Origin: Heterodera schachtii
Lineage: Eukaryota > Nematoda > Chromadorea > Rhabditida > Heteroderidae
Reading direction: 5' to 3'
DNA length: 64,000 nucleotides
Assembly: GCA_023374025.1 (NCBI GenBank)
Contig: SIJG01000001.1
Span: 4,114,616-4,178,615, forward strand
Shown here: positions 35,731-48,951 of the stretch, piece by piece
Layout: each line of letters starts with the position of its first letter
Position numbering within the stretch: position 1 is the stretch's first letter
Notes under the pieces: model-generated
Database searches by the model: none
The model's input: only the letters and a program-made list of their open reading frames with translations
What the model was told of the DNA's origin: nothing
Position numbers and translations under genes: made by a program

Positions 35731-37772
35731 TCACCACGTGGTTGTCATTGTTTGGCATTTTGTCACCACCGTACCATTTGCCATTGTCGCCGGGTCGCCC
35801 ATCGTCGTAGCGACGCCGCCCGCTTCGGTCGCTCGGGCAACGCTCGCGGCAAGCACGAGTGCCGCGTTTGCCTGCGCAAAGAACACTTTCTCGTGCGCCG
35901 CTTCTTCTTGGCGCTTTGCCTTGGCACGGCGATTCTGCAAAAAATGGCATCAAATTTTAATCTTTTTCAAATTGCCCTCAGGCGAAAACATAATGCCAAT
36001 TTAAATTAAAAATATTTATTTAAAAAATTTTAATGAAAATAAATTAAATATATAAAAAACGGTCGAGAGAGATACCGAGTCGGGATCCTCTCCAATCTCG
36101 ATCCCGATTAAACTAGATGATTAAAAAAGGGCTTGGGACGTATCACGAGGTCGGGATCCCGTCCAAATCCCGTCGGTCTCTAATTGATATGCCATTAAAA
36201 TTTGGGTGATTTTTTTACTCTGCTATCAGCATTTTCGACTCATCATCATCATAATAAATCATAAATCACAAGACTCCACTTTTTTCTTGACCTTAACACC
36301 AAACAGATAATTAAAAAGCCTCTGGGGCCCCGTGCCACAAAAAAAAAGAATTTATCCTGTGTCGAGACTCTTGACACGTAATCTCGATGAGTCAGTCACC
36401 CTTCCCCATAAAAATGTTGCCGAATTTTTGATGATTATATGATGACCTCATCCCCTCCCACTCCAAATGGACCTTGGACGGGAGGGACATTATAATATCA
36501 TCATCATCGTCGTCACCTTTTTGTTGACCCCTGAGGGGAAAATGCCAAAATTGGGCGTGCGCATTTGTTACCGTAATACCGTAACACATAATTATCGGCC
36601 ATCATCAAATTTGGAAGGCTTGGGCCGGCGGGGGGATAATTGGCTACCGAATTAACGGGGACGTCTCATCACGCGATTCTCTCCCATGTGTGCCCCCAAA
36701 AATTGGATCAGCATGGAGAGGATTTTGGGGACTCTCAGGGACGATGAAGATGATGATGAATTGACTTTTGTGACTTTAGTTATGGGCACTTTGCTGGGGG
36801 CAAAAAAACATTTAACCCCTCGGGGGTTTATGGGAAAACAAAAAAGTCAAAAATAAAAAAAAAACAATTACTTAATGAGATTAGTGAAGGAGGCTGAGGA
36901 GTTGCATATTTGTGCAAAACAAAAATAATGGGAACTGCTGCTGCTGGTGAACAATGAGCGCGTAAAAGATGGGCAAAATGCCAACTTTTTGGGATTAATT
37001 AAATTCAAATTAAATTTTAAAATGTTAGTTTAGGCATTTGCTGTTTTTTCAAGAAATATTTCCTCAATAAATATACATTTGAAAAATGTTAATTAAGGCA
37101 CAAGAAACATTCATTCAATTAAATTACTTAAAATTCTTTTAACAAGTTTGAAGCTTGGCATTACAAAATGCCAAAATGCATTTTTCACTATATTTTCCCC
37201 CTAGGAATTAAAAAAAAAACAAAAATTACCAAAAAGGACCAACAAATTCGAACATTGAATCTGTCAATTATTTTTTTTGACTGCCTGGCCCAATTAAATA
37301 TTACCAAATACTGTTCCAAAATGCCAAAAAATAAAATTCCCTATTTTCGGCACCTCGCGCTCTGCCAAATTTGGCAAGTGTTTGTCCCCAAATTATTTTT
37401 GGTGTTTGCCGACCACCATCCCACCAGCATTCAGCACCGTAATTAAACGCTTTCCACTTAAGTGCCATCATCGTAATATAATTGGGCAAAATTGGCGCAT
37501 TATTCTCCCTTCCCCCCCCCCCCCCCCCGCCGAAAAGGGAACGGCGCCGCCGGGCGGCGCCCGAGGGGCGGCACGGCGGCACAATTGGCCACTTCCTTTG
37601 GGGGATTATCTTTCCAAATTGAAGACCGATTTTGGGAGGACAAAAAGCGGCTTAATTGGATCATCATTGTATGTGTAATACAATAAGAAATATTGTTTCC
37701 AATTTTTTAATTTTCATCAAAAAAATTCAATTTAATTATTGTAAATTCGTATAAAAATAAATAAAATTATTA

Positions 37773-37809
<37 letters not shown>

Positions 37810-40674
37810 ATTTTAATAAATATATTAAAAAACAAAATTGTATTATATCACTTTAATATAGTATGTACTAATTAACTAATTATTATTATTATTTTTAAAT
37901 AAATATTTATTAAATGTAATTTAATTAATTTTTTTTTAAATAAAAAATTTATTAAAATGATTTTTTTAGAATTTTTTACGAAATTGCATATTTTAAATTA
38001 CCAATTATTAATTAATTTCATTTGAAATCAGTTCATTAAAATGAAAATTTCCAATGGCGCCAAATGGACCCCACCAATTAAAAAAAATAATTTTTCCCAA
38101 TCAAATAAAAAAGTTTTTGCTCCCCACTCAAATCGGATGAAGAAAATTATTTGTCTGTCGCCAGCTGCTGCAGCTGCTGCTACTGCTTGGTGGTGGTGGT
38201 GTGAAATAAATTTATTATAATATTTTAAGTGAGGGGGGCTACGGTAAAAAGGGGGAAAACCCCCGGGGGAGCGGCGATAAAATGGTAATTAATCGGATGG
38301 GCTTCTCGGGCACAAATCCCCCCGACGGAGGAGGGTCAGGGGAAATGCCGTAAAATTTACGAGTTGTTGGCCATTTGGGGCCATTTCGGCACATAAAATT
38401 ATGCTTATTACGGCACCCACACTATAGCAATATTTTCAAAATTGGAGCAAAGGCTTGGCCAAAACAGAGAAAAATCGTGGAAATTTAAAATTGGTAAAAA
38501 ATTTTTCTGTCTAACCGCCGAAGGGTTGGAAAAAGCTTTAAAATGCCAAAAGATCAGAAAAAAAAACAAATCGCAAAAAATGTAAGAGGATGATTATAAA
38601 GAAATAATAATCAAAAAATTTATTTAAAAAATTTTACGAAATTTTGTGACAATTTGAAAAAATTTTGGGACGAAATTGAGCGAATTTAAAATCATTTAAA
38701 TAAAAAATATTGAGAAGGAAAAACTGAACAAATAATAAAAATATTCTCATTTAAAAAATGAATTTTAATTTCCAAATTAAATTTTAAAATTAAAAAATTA
38801 CAAAAAAATTTCCCCAATTTCAAAGCCCACCTGAAACCAAATTTTCACTTGCTGCTCCGTCAGTTTAAGCTTTGATGAAAATTCGGCTCGGTCGGCGATT
38901 GACAAATATTTTTTGTCCACAAATTTGCGCTCCAATGCCATCAATTGTTGGGTGGAGAATGGGGTGCGCGGCTTTCTGTTGTTTTTGTGCTTGCGCAGCA
39001 TACACGAGGAAATGGCCTCCAGCGGAATACGGTGTTCCTCTGGGCAAAATGCCAAATTTTTGTGCCAAATTTAAATTTATTTAAACATTTTCCTATGCTC
39101 AAAATTTCAAAGGCATTCATTCACATGGGATAGAAAATGCCAACTTTTTTTTATAACTAATGCCAAATTTAAACGTCTAACAAAGTTTTATATATTTGCT
39201 TAATCCCCTGGGTTGGCAAAACGCCAAGCGCTTAATATTTTTTGTGTCAAATGAAATGTCAAACAGAAAGAATCTGAAAATTGAAGAGTTGCTCAACGAT
39301 GGGGACAAATGCCAACATGCCAATTTGAATTTCGGCATTGATCGGAGAAATTTGATTTTTTCGGCATGATAAGGCGAAGGTTGATCGGGGAATATTTAAA
39401 TTCAAAACACCCACTGAATTTTACAAAATTTAAATTTTTATTACCCATAAATTGCTCTCCGCCATTTTTTCTCGTCGGTTTGCTGCTCCGTGTTTCCACC
39501 GCTGAGGTTGAAGCTTTGCTTTCATCCGGCGAAGAATCGGACGGCGAATGCTGCAGCAAATGGCCCGGCGCTGAGTTGGAGCCTTGGGGACTCAAATTTT
39601 CGGCACCAATTGACGAGGTGGGCGCCGGCGGCGGCGGCTGTGGCGCGGGCGGAATGCCAAGCGGATAAAGCGCAGAAGGATTAGGAGGGCCAGGATGCCG
39701 AAGCCGTGCTGCACTCTCAGGACTGAAGCGGTACCTGAGAGTTTCTTTGAAAGTTTTAACCCCCCTCAACGGCAGAAAATTTTTCGACCCCAAGGTTTAA
39801 ATTTCAAAAATCCGCCCAACTGAAAGGATTTTTTTTTCCAAAAATTTTCCAACAAACCCTAGTTAAGCTTGGTATAATAATGACAATTTTTTTTTTTTGG
39901 AAAATTCCATTAATTCTAGCCAGCTGAACGAAAACTAAAATTTTATACAAATAAATCCCCACATTCGGCATGAAAATTTCAAAAATTAAAATTTAATCCA
40001 ATGAGTATAAATCAGATTTTTCAAAAATTTCCCCTTTACCCCTGCTGATGCTGCTGCTGTTGGTGCTGTTGGTTGATCTGCTGATGAAGCCACAACATTG
40101 CTGCGGCGGCCATCGGTGATCCGGGCATAAGCGCAGCCGCGGCAACCGCCGCCTGATGATGATGACTCATTTGGGGCGGCAGAAAGTCGGCATTTCTGCT
40201 GCCCGGCGCCACAATGGCACCACCAGCGACGGGCGGGAAAATGTTGTTGGCACCGCCGGAGGGCACAAACATGGGAAATACAGCGGTGGCTGGGCAGCAG
40301 GTGGTTGTCGAAGGAAGATCAAAGGGTGCCGCTGGTGGTGGAGGGGGGCAATTAGTGGCTGTGGTTGTGCCAGGCTTTTGGAGCAGTAGCAGCGGATGAT
40401 TCTTGTGGTTATGATGATCAAGAAGCGGAGTTGTTGAAGCTGTTGTTGTAGTTTTAAGTGCCAAATTGTCGATGGAAATTGCTTCATGTTTCTGAATGGG
40501 ATTTAACTATTTAATTAAGCCTAATCAGTTTTTAAAATTAATTCGTAATTCAATACAATGGAATTAATTTAACAAATAATTTTATACCTTTTCGAAGTCG
40601 CCGCCATGTTCACTTTTGGTGCCACTTTTACATTTCGTGCCGTTTTCCGCTAACAGAGATTGGACATTGAACAT
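35731..40674 (-). CDS. vab-15: Msx-class homeobox transcription factor (vab-15-like)
   Basis: Msx/msh proteins are nuclear homeodomain regulators; C. elegans vab-15 acts in neuroblast and touch-neuron development. Exons in coding order: 40588-40674, 40040-40491, 39445-39734, 38831-39039, 35731-35934, encoding 413 residues, all phases closing. The start [12 protein letters not shown] is an engrailed-homology-like N terminus. Exon 2 is Thr/Pro/His/Ala/Gln-rich and exon 3 Pro/Ser-rich. Exon 4 encodes [16 protein letters not shown], the Msx signature, and the homeodomain up to QVKIWFQ. Exon 5 resumes [17 protein letters not shown]. The homeodomain is thus split inside helix 3 by a 2.9-kb intron (35935-38830). 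The C terminus is Ala-rich and ends MTTTW. Family assignment is secure; orthology to vab-15 rests on the Msx-specific residues. Confidence 0.92.
37777..37805. repeat. (TA)n microsatellite in homeobox intron
   Basis: About 14 uninterrupted TA units within intron 4 of the Msx gene. A poly-C tract of 18 or more lies nearby at about 37507-37528. Confidence 0.95.
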
Positions 40675-43600
40675 TTTTCTAAAAATTAAGCACTCTCTCA
40701 GAAGGGTAAAATTGAAATATTCATAAATTTCCCATTGTGCCTTTTAGTTGGATCAAGATTTCCTGGTATATATTTGAAATTGAAGGACGTCACAATGTTA
40801 AAAAGTTATTACATTTTGAAAATGTCGGGATTCGGCACAAAATGCCATTGCCAACAAATGGGCAAAGATAAAGTTGAAAAAGTTGGAAAAATTCAATGCC
40901 AATAATCAGGGACCAACCAGGTTAAACATTTATTCATTTTTAACCCTGAATTCCTAGCTGAAAAATCAAAAACGCCAGGTACTTGCCCACGAAATTTAAA
41001 AAAAATTAATTCGAAAAAACTGGAAATTTAGCACAGCAATTTTTGAATCCTAAAATTTTTTGAAAAATGAAATTTTTGCGTGAACGCTTGTTTCTTGCAT
41101 GCCCTTTTTCCGCGTGCAGCAAAATGTGGCAAAAATTGGGCCTGCCGGGGGGGCACCCATCCCTCCGGCAGCACAGAAAGCCGTCGAATAAAGGGGACGG
41201 AATTGGGGGCGGAGTGAATCCGCCGCCGATATCCCCCGGGGGGCCAAGCAAATATCCGACGGATGGGCGGGCTTGCCACTAATAGCCGCCCCAGGCGAAA
41301 CCCACTCATAAGCGCCGCCGATCAATGGGCGGTGTGCTTTGTTTTGCCGATTTCATTATGTCATGGATGAGAAATAATGATGAGTTTTGGATTCAAATAA
41401 ATGAAATTAATAATTGACTTTAAAATATGAAATTACTGTAGTAGTACAATTGGGACAAATTACCGCTATATATACTGTAACGGCAAAAATATTTTTTGTT
41501 TTGAAATATATTGATCGTCACAAACTTGGGCAATCTTGCTATTCTTCGATTTTTCGAATTTGAATTGAAGGGTATAGAAATTTTAAATTCCATGGGTTAA
41601 TGAATTTGTAAATTCCATTCCATAAGTTCCAGAATTTCAAAAATTAAAAAATTTCCGATGAAAAATTAAAAGGCTCAAACTGAGACACATATAACCGGCA
41701 AAATTATCCTCTCATAATGGATTTAAAATTTAAAATTCCATGAGTTAGTTTACGAAATTCAAATTTTCCAAAAACAAAGCAAAGAAATTCTCAGGTTTTT
41801 TACTCTTCAAAATTTCCCATTAAGAAACTGAATGGTTTCGGAGTGAAATAGAAGATAACTGAAAAATCAAGCACATCTAATTATGATGTTTCACCTAAAA
41901 AAAATTTTAGTTTTTGATTTTTCGGAATTTCTTAAGTGGCCCACACAAAAAATTCATTTATTTGCCCCCCTCGCCCATTGCCCTGGCCCTAAAATGTCTT
42001 TAAACGGTGCGGAAATTGGCCATTTCCCCGCGGGGCAGATCCATTTCCATCCATTTTGGCTTCTTCCGGCCAATTCGCGCCCCCCAATTTCCCCACATTT
42101 TTCTGGTGGGTGCCACTAATTGAGTCGCCGCCGATGATGCGATTGTTGGCTGATGGATTTAATGGAGATGAAGAAGAAGAAGCATTGGGGCTAACTAAAT
42201 GTTCTCTATCTGCTTTTTATTCCATTTTATACAAAAAATTTATGTGAAGGGTTGAGAATTTTTCATTTACAAATAAAAAAAATTAAAAAAATTTTTTATT
42301 GGAAAAGAGGGAAACTCATTTTGTTAATTGATCCAATTTTGCTTAATTTAATGTCCTAAGAATGGCATTTTATAAAATAATTTGTAAATATATGAAAATG
42401 AAAAAATATTTTTTGAATTAAAAAAATATTTATCTAATTTTGTTAAAGATATTTAAATTTAGAAAAATGCTTAATTTTTAAATTTTTAAAATAAAAACTT
42501 TAAACATGGTCTACCATATATTAAGATTGGCATTTGAAAAAGATAATTGGTAAATAAAATAAAAAATAAAATGAAAATGAAATAATTGTTTTTTAATTAA
42601 AAAATATATTTTTTAAATTTAGAAAACTGCTAATTCTAATTCACAAAAATTGAGTTTGATTAAAATTTTGAAAACCTTGTAAATCTTTCTTATGAATCTT
42701 AATTTAAAATTTCGAATTCTTTGAATCAATTCTTAATTAAAAAATTCTAAATTTTATTTTTAAATTTATGAAAATGCTTAGTTCCGAAAATTTGAAAATT
42801 AACACTTTAAACAACGCCTACCATATAAGCTTAGATTGGAAATAACAAATGCATCAAATTTTTTGAATAAAATTTTTTAAAATTCTTTGTAAAATTATTT
42901 TTTGATTCTCAATTTAAAATTTCGAATTCTTTATGAAAGCCAATTTTTGAAGCTCCCAATATTATATTAAATAGAAACACTTTCGAAGGCATTTTCGTCG
43001 TACAAATAAAAATTGGAAAATTTGAAGCAGCGATTTTTGCGCCCAAATTGGTTTTGGCGAAATGTTTTGCGTATTTCGAAGCCCCCAGGGAATGATGATG
43101 ATGATGATTTGGGCACCAAAAACATAATTTGAGACACATTGCTTCCTTCCACTGATTGATATGGGGTGAAAAGTGGGAAAATTGAATTTAGAGGAATATT
43201 TTTTGCCCAAAGATTTTAGCCAATAAAAAAAAAACTTAATTTAAAATTTTTTAAAATTAGATTTTAGCCAAGGAAAATATAATTTAAATATTAATGCCTG
43301 TTTTTTAAATATACTTTATACTAAATATATGAAATTATGAATTATTCAGTTTCTGAAAAGTCTCCGAAAGAATAAATTTTTAAAAATTTATTAAAAATCC
43401 AAAAATCTAAAAATAAAATTAAATAATATTATTAAAATATTGAATTTTTAAGGGTGATCCCTCCCAAATATATTTTTCAACCCATATTTTTTAGGTTTTT
43501 ATCATTTTTCGTTTCTCTGAAAACAGAAAAATTCCAGCAGGTTTTACCTTGAAAATTAAAAAATTCTACCCAATAATTCGCTAAAAATTATACCGAAGCC

Positions 43601-44309
43601 ATCGCTTCAAAACAAAAATTTGCAGTTCAGTTTTAGGCAAAATTTTTTGTTTTGATTTCAATGGACGGAATTTTTTTGTTTCGCAATGCCTTCGGGCGAC
43701 AACTTTTTGCTCTTTTGCGCGATTTGCCGCCAATTGCCCACGGCACGGCGCTCCGTTGGGGGTGTCCATTTCATTTCATTTCACTTTTTTCACCCATTTC
43801 AATGCCGTCGCCCCTCAAAATGCCCCCGGGGGCTGTCCAATTGTTCACAAATGGAACAAAAAGAAATGATGATGAAATGTGCCATCAAAATGCCATCTTT
43901 TATGGGAGGCAATTCCGAAAAATTTATTGCTTATCCGCCATCTTAGGTGATGAGAAAGTTTCTTTTTTTTTTGTAAGAAATTATTATTTCGGATGAAAAA
44001 TTAAATATTAATTATTTTGAGACGAAAAATTAATATTTATACGGATTTAATTTTTCTTATTTTTTTTTGAATTTATAAATTAAATTTTTGGGGCTTTTTC
44101 GTAATATTTTTCGCCAAAAATAGTGCACCAAAAAATTTTACTGCAACGAGAAAAAAAGAAAATTAACCAGGCCCATTCCATACGAAAATTTTTATCTTTT
44201 TTAGATTAGAAATATTTTAAATTATTGCCGGAATTTCGAGGTCCGATTAAGGAAATTTTGAGCCTCAACCAGCTTAGTATAGACTATATACTAAATTAAA
44301 TTCTTATTG

Positions 44310-44585
44310 TTTTCTTAATTTGGGTAGATTAAAACAAATAAACAAAAGTCAAAAATGCCGACAAAGTTCTTCAAAAAATTGGGAATTGTTTTATAAAATA
44401 AATATTGCTCAATTTTGGCCAGAAATGATTTATGGCCCCCAAAACATTGATGCCGCCTCTTTTTTGATGGCATTGACCTGCCGATCTCCAATTTTTTTTT
44501 GATTTGAATTACCCAACAAAGCATCTTGGCACTTTAAAAGTACACCTTTTATCGGCACGACATCAACAGAAATTGGCGTAATAAA
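44310..44585 (+). repeat. Dispersed repeat, copy 1
   Basis: Shares long collinear identity with 52875-53140, including TTATGGCCCCCAAAACATTG, GATGGCATTGACCTGCCGAT and CCTTTTATCGGCACG. No terminal inverted repeats were seen. Family unknown. Confidence 0.8.
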
Positions 44586-45762
44586 TATAATAATTCTTTA
44601 ATTTAAAAAAAATTATTTAGGCATAAATTACAATTTTGTAAAATTCTTTAGGCACTTCTATGTTAAAAAATGTATTTTATTAAACAAAAAAGGTATTGAA
44701 CGCGGGAATAAATTTTGCATAGCAAGACAATCTAATTTTTGGTACCGTATTTTTTCCAGGACAAATCAGAAAAATCAGTACATTTTATATCATTCAGATT
44801 GTCACCACTAATTCAGTACAAATCAGAAAAATAAGGACAATTTGGATCATTCAGTTAATTGGAACTTGTTACACGGCGGTGCCGACATGCGCTGCGGCAG
44901 AAATTTGGGCGATTTTAGCCAGATTTGTTAACATATGTTGCATTGAAAATAGCCAATTTTGTGGATTTTAAGAAACTTTTGAATTTTTTAGAATAAGGAT
45001 TTGATGCCAGCGATGCCGACAAAATTTTGCCTATTAATTGAGTTAAACACTTTCTGCAAAATCTTTTAAAAATAGAACGGCACAAGCCCACTCAGTTTTC
45101 ATGAAAAAACCGAAAACCAAAACATTTATGAATTCAGATTGTCATTTCTAATTGAGTACAGATCTGAAAAATCAGGACGATTTGGACCATTCAGATTTTC
45201 AAATGTCATTTCCAACTCATGAAAATTACAAAACAAAAGATTTTTTGGATCACTAATTCATGACAAATTAGAAAAACAGAGAAAATTTTTATCAACCCCT
45301 ACCAAATGTTTTGGGATGGCAAATTCACTTTGGTGGTGGCAATCACATTAGGTATCCATAAATAATTTTTTAAATGTTTTTCGGCACTGTTGTTGCTAAT
45401 TTTACTGTGATTTATACATGTTTAAACACTGATAGTTTGAATTTTTTTTTGTGCTTTTTATTTCGGCGGGGTGCTTCCCGACCACTGGTGAACAAATTCT
45501 CGGGGAGCAGGCGGGGAAAGATCGGGAACAGGGAGCATAAAATTGTCGGGGATTGAGTGTTCCACCGACCGGGGAAATGGTAAAATTTACCTTAATAAAA
45601 TTGCCAATTTTTAAAATTAATTTTATGATCAATGATCAGCAAATTACGTCGAAATTTTTACCATAAACCAACAAAAAAATGCAACTTTTGTAAGAATTGA
45701 AAATTTTAGGTAAAATATTGAAAAATATCTGATCATTTTCGCAAATTTAATTTCATTTTTGA

Positions 45763-46017
45763 ATGAAAGATAGGTGCAATACATACCATTCTAAAGCCAA
45801 TAAAAAATCCTATAAAAATGCCAAGTTTTATTTTTGCCATAAACGATCATCTAAACTCGAATCTCTATTTATTGGTCCATGTCTCATTTCGGGCGATATG
45901 AACAATTACTTAATGGCCTATTTTCAATATTTTTTTCATTTAGTTCATCAACACTTTTATAAGATGTTGATTTTTTCTTCTATTAATTGGTTTTTTAACA
46001 ATAAAATTTTATTGTAA
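45763..46017 (+). pseudogene. Possible retrotransposon integrase tail remnant
   Basis: An 84-residue open frame contains FCHKRSSKLESLFIGPCLIS, which resembles the C-terminal 'R-S-x-K-L-x-x-x-F-I-G-P-x-L-I' stretch of LTR-retrotransposon integrases. Nothing else of a retroelement is visible around it, so this is a weak, fragmentary match. Confidence 0.3.
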
Positions 46018-46564
46018 ATATTCTATTTTCTGGAAATGTTCTTCAGCATTTTAAGGAATTCCTAGTATTTTTGAAACAAAATCTTTTACCAAACAATGAT
46101 TATCCTCCCTTTCTTAGGCCTTAACTTTTTCCATACTTGGTCAATGCATATATTCCAGCTATCAAACAAAATCTTAGTCTCTTGAATTTATAAATGATGC
46201 GTTGATGAGAAACGAAATTTCAGTATTTTCAGTAACAATTTTTTTTATTTCTTTTCTTGAGCATAGTTTAGTTTAGTTACACAAAAACTTCTGTACATTT
46301 CAAGCTTCCGATTGATACTAAAAAATTTAGGTCGCGATCAAGTAAGAAAAAGTTATGGCCTAAGAAACTATGTATGGTCATGATTGGACACGCAACAAAA
46401 TTCAATACATTACACATCATCCGTACAAATTGTCACCCTTTTTTGTCAATCTTTTAAAAGAACCTTATTTGTTAAAATTGTAAACAGCAATATTCCCGTT
46501 TTCCGAAGCAGCTAACTAATCCTTTTTTAGAAATTCTAAAATAAATTCTATTATTTTCTGAAAA

Positions 46565-46964
46565 ATGACGTCTCAAGGCACACCGCCCGGCGACAAGAAC
46601 GTTGCGGATGCGCAGCAGCCCGTCGACAACACGCTGACTGTGTATGGCGGCAACGAGAACGTTGCTGCGCAGGTGCAGCTCGGCACCACTGGTAAGGAAG
46701 CAGGGGCGGGACGAACAAAAAAGCCATTATGGATATTGGCAAAAGCTTTTGAGTTTTATTTAACAAATTAAAGATTTCTCCCTTTTTAAAGGCGTGGCCA
46801 TGGCGGAAACGACCAAAGGAAAGGCGGACGAAAAGAAGGAGAAGAAATCGGACGAAAAGAAGAAAGAGGACGAAAAGAAGAACAAGAAAGCGGAAGAGAA
46901 GGAGGAAAAACCGGAAGAAACTAAGGAGAAGAAAGGGGGAAAGATTCCCAAAAAAAATAGGTAG
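46565..46964 (+). CDS. Small Lys/Glu-rich protein, function unknown
   Basis: Two exons, 46565-46691 and 46792-46964, give 99 residues with a GT-AG intron of 100 bp and closing phase. The first 45 residues are polar (MTSQGTPPGDKNVADAQQPV). The second exon is almost entirely Lys, Glu and Asp (KADEKKEKKSDEKKKEDEKK) and ends GGKIPKKNR. It is probably intrinsically disordered, with no signal peptide or membrane segment. No family was recognised. The reverse strand also stays open because of the codon bias, but offers no start or splice logic. Not supported by homology, only by structure. Confidence 0.55.
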
Positions 46965-47163
46965 TTGAACAATATGGGGGGCGTTAATGATGTTTTTTTG
47001 ATGCATATGCATTTCCAATTGTTGTTTGTTGATTTGTTGTTGTTGCGAATAAATTGGACTTAATATTTTGCCTAAAATAGCAGTAGTGGAACAATGAGTG
47101 ACTTCGGTTGTCTGTGTAATGTGTCAGGCTTTACAAATGATTCATTTTGCTAATAATTTTTTG

Positions 47164-47485
47164 GGCTCTTATGCAGTTTAGGCCCCATATACAAAAATTT
47201 TTTTTTACATTTCAGAATAAAATATGCCAATCTATAGGTTTTCGTGGTCGCTGATCGCGAATCCGGTATTCATTTCGTCCAATTCCAAATCCTGGGCTCG
47301 AATTCGAACAAAAAGTCGAAAAAATTTTAATTTTTCGACTTCTTGTTCGAGTTCGGGTCCGGGATTTGGAATTGGCCGAAATGGATGCCGGATTCGCGAT
47401 CAGCGACCCCGAAAACCTATAGATTGGCTTCTTTTATTCTAAAATGTAAAAATTTTTGTATATGGGCCTAAACTGCACAAGAGCC
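47164..47485. mobile_element. 322-bp foldback miniature transposon
   Basis: The two halves are nearly exact inverse copies: GGCTCTTATGCAGTTTAGG at the left and CCTAAACTGCACAAGAGCC at the right, continuing through AACCTATAGATTGGC. The loop centre is near 47330. A perfect 8-bp duplication ATTTTTTG flanks it (47156-47163, 47486-47493), as in hAT elements. Confidence 0.93.
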
Positions 47486-48229
47486 ATTTTTTGATACGTA
47501 CCTCGAAACAATCTTGATTTTATATCCATTTATCAATTAAGCCTTTGAAAGTACCATTTCAATCCCTTTTTTTCATCCGTCCATTAATTTAAAAATTCAT
47601 TTCCCAAATTTTTCAGCCTGCCGCTTTTTCTTTGTTGTTTTAAATTCTGTAAATCTCTTCAAGCAGAAAATGTCGTATGACCTCGAGACCGCTGAAAGGG
47701 CTGCCTATGCCAGGGTGCCGATCTGTTCTTATTTATAAGAAATGTTCTGATTTCGGGCTATTGTTCTTATTTTGTTCTTATTTCTGAAAATTCTTCAGAA
47801 AATTTGTAATTTTATGGCGTAATGTCACTTAGATTTTCAAAATTTTCCACGGCGGTGCCTAACGGCACCGCCGAACCCCAAAAATACTTTGTTTTCTTAA
47901 AAATTGGCTCAGAATCACAAAATTTAGACAATTTTTGGACAAAATCTGTTAACAAAGTATAGTCTAATTTAGAGATCGGAATTTTCCACATACACGGGCA
48001 CGGGCACGGGCTACGGGCTTTGCATTGACACGGGTCACGGGCTCACGGGCTAAAAACCCGTAAAACCCGTGTGCCCGTGAAACCCGTGTTCAAGAATAAC
48101 ACGGGCCCGTACACGGGCACGGGTTTTTTTAAATAATTTTTTAATTTAAAAATCAGCTTAAATAATGCAAATTTTGAATAAGTCAATTGAAAAGAGTTCA
48201 TAATAAATTTATTATAAAATTTGGGTGTA

Positions 48230-48877
48230 GTATAGTCAACCCCCCGTAAAAAAACGGCATAAATGATATACCAATCGATTCGTCTCGACGAGCTATGCAT
48301 GAAAAAGTAGGTCTCCAGTTGCGGAAATGCCAAAAAACCGGTTTTTGAACCGGTTTAAAACTCGAAAAATTGAGTGAAAAAGGGGGCTCCTGACCCTTTA
48401 AAACGGTCAAATTCGGACAAATTTGGTATCATTCGAAAGCTCTCGATGAGCTAAGCCCCACCTACTGGCCGCCGTAGTCGAGTGTGCGGCGGTTTTTTAG
48501 CGCAATACTCGAAATTCAAGGCTAAACGATTTTCTGCATTATATAAAAAACTTATTTTTATTTTCTCGGTACTGAAGCGTCCGTTTTCACTGGGACTCAG
48601 TTGTCCCAGTGCTTAGATGGCATTGGTTCGAATTTATACCTTGTTTTTTAGACTTAGCCCATAAAGAGCTTTCGAATGATACCAAATTTGTCCGAGTTTG
48701 ACCGTTTTAAGGGTCAGGAACCCCCTTTTTCACTCAATTTTTCGAGTTTTAAACCGGTTCAAAAACCGGTTTTTTGGCATTTCCGCAACTGGAGACCTAC
48801 TTTTTCGTGCATAGTTCGTCGAGACGAACCGATTGGTATATCATTTATGCCGTTTTTTTACGGGGGGTTGACTATAC
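48230..48877. mobile_element. 648-bp TIR element nested in the hAT transposon
   Basis: Inverted arms of about 210 bp start GTATAGTCAACCCCCCGTAA and end with the inverse. The flanks fit a TA target duplication (48228-48229, 48878-48879), as in Tc1/mariner, but TA-rich termini make the border uncertain. It lies in the 3' part of the hAT, outside the transposase frame. Confidence 0.75.
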
Positions 48878-48951
48878 TATATCCTAAAATTTTAATAAGC
48901 AAAATTCAAAAGAACGTATAATTTGCAATCAAAATAAATTGGTTAAACATT

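Larger units (their letters stand above)
40675..46564. other. Gene-poor region upstream of the homeobox gene
   Basis: AT-rich DNA with two GC-richer blocks (41090-41330 and 43690-43860) that show no recognisable coding. It contains a dispersed repeat copy (44310-44585), degenerate ~85-bp repeats with TCAGAAAAAT and ATCATTCAGATTGTC (about 44755-45260), and one possible retroelement remnant (45763-46017). It probably includes the promoter of the minus-strand homeobox gene. Confidence 0.5.

Noticed and set aside
40156..40399. Plus-strand frames opposite the homeobox exon 2
   Set aside because: They are antisense shadows of the Pro/Thr/His-rich coding exon on the minus strand.
41006..41325. Minus-strand Gly/Pro/Arg-rich frames upstream of the homeobox gene
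   Set aside because: Several overlapping frames from one GC-rich block with no splice structure; more likely regulatory DNA.
46551..47018. Minus-strand 155-residue frame rich in Phe and Leu
   Set aside because: Antisense of the Lys/Glu-rich exons; no independent evidence.
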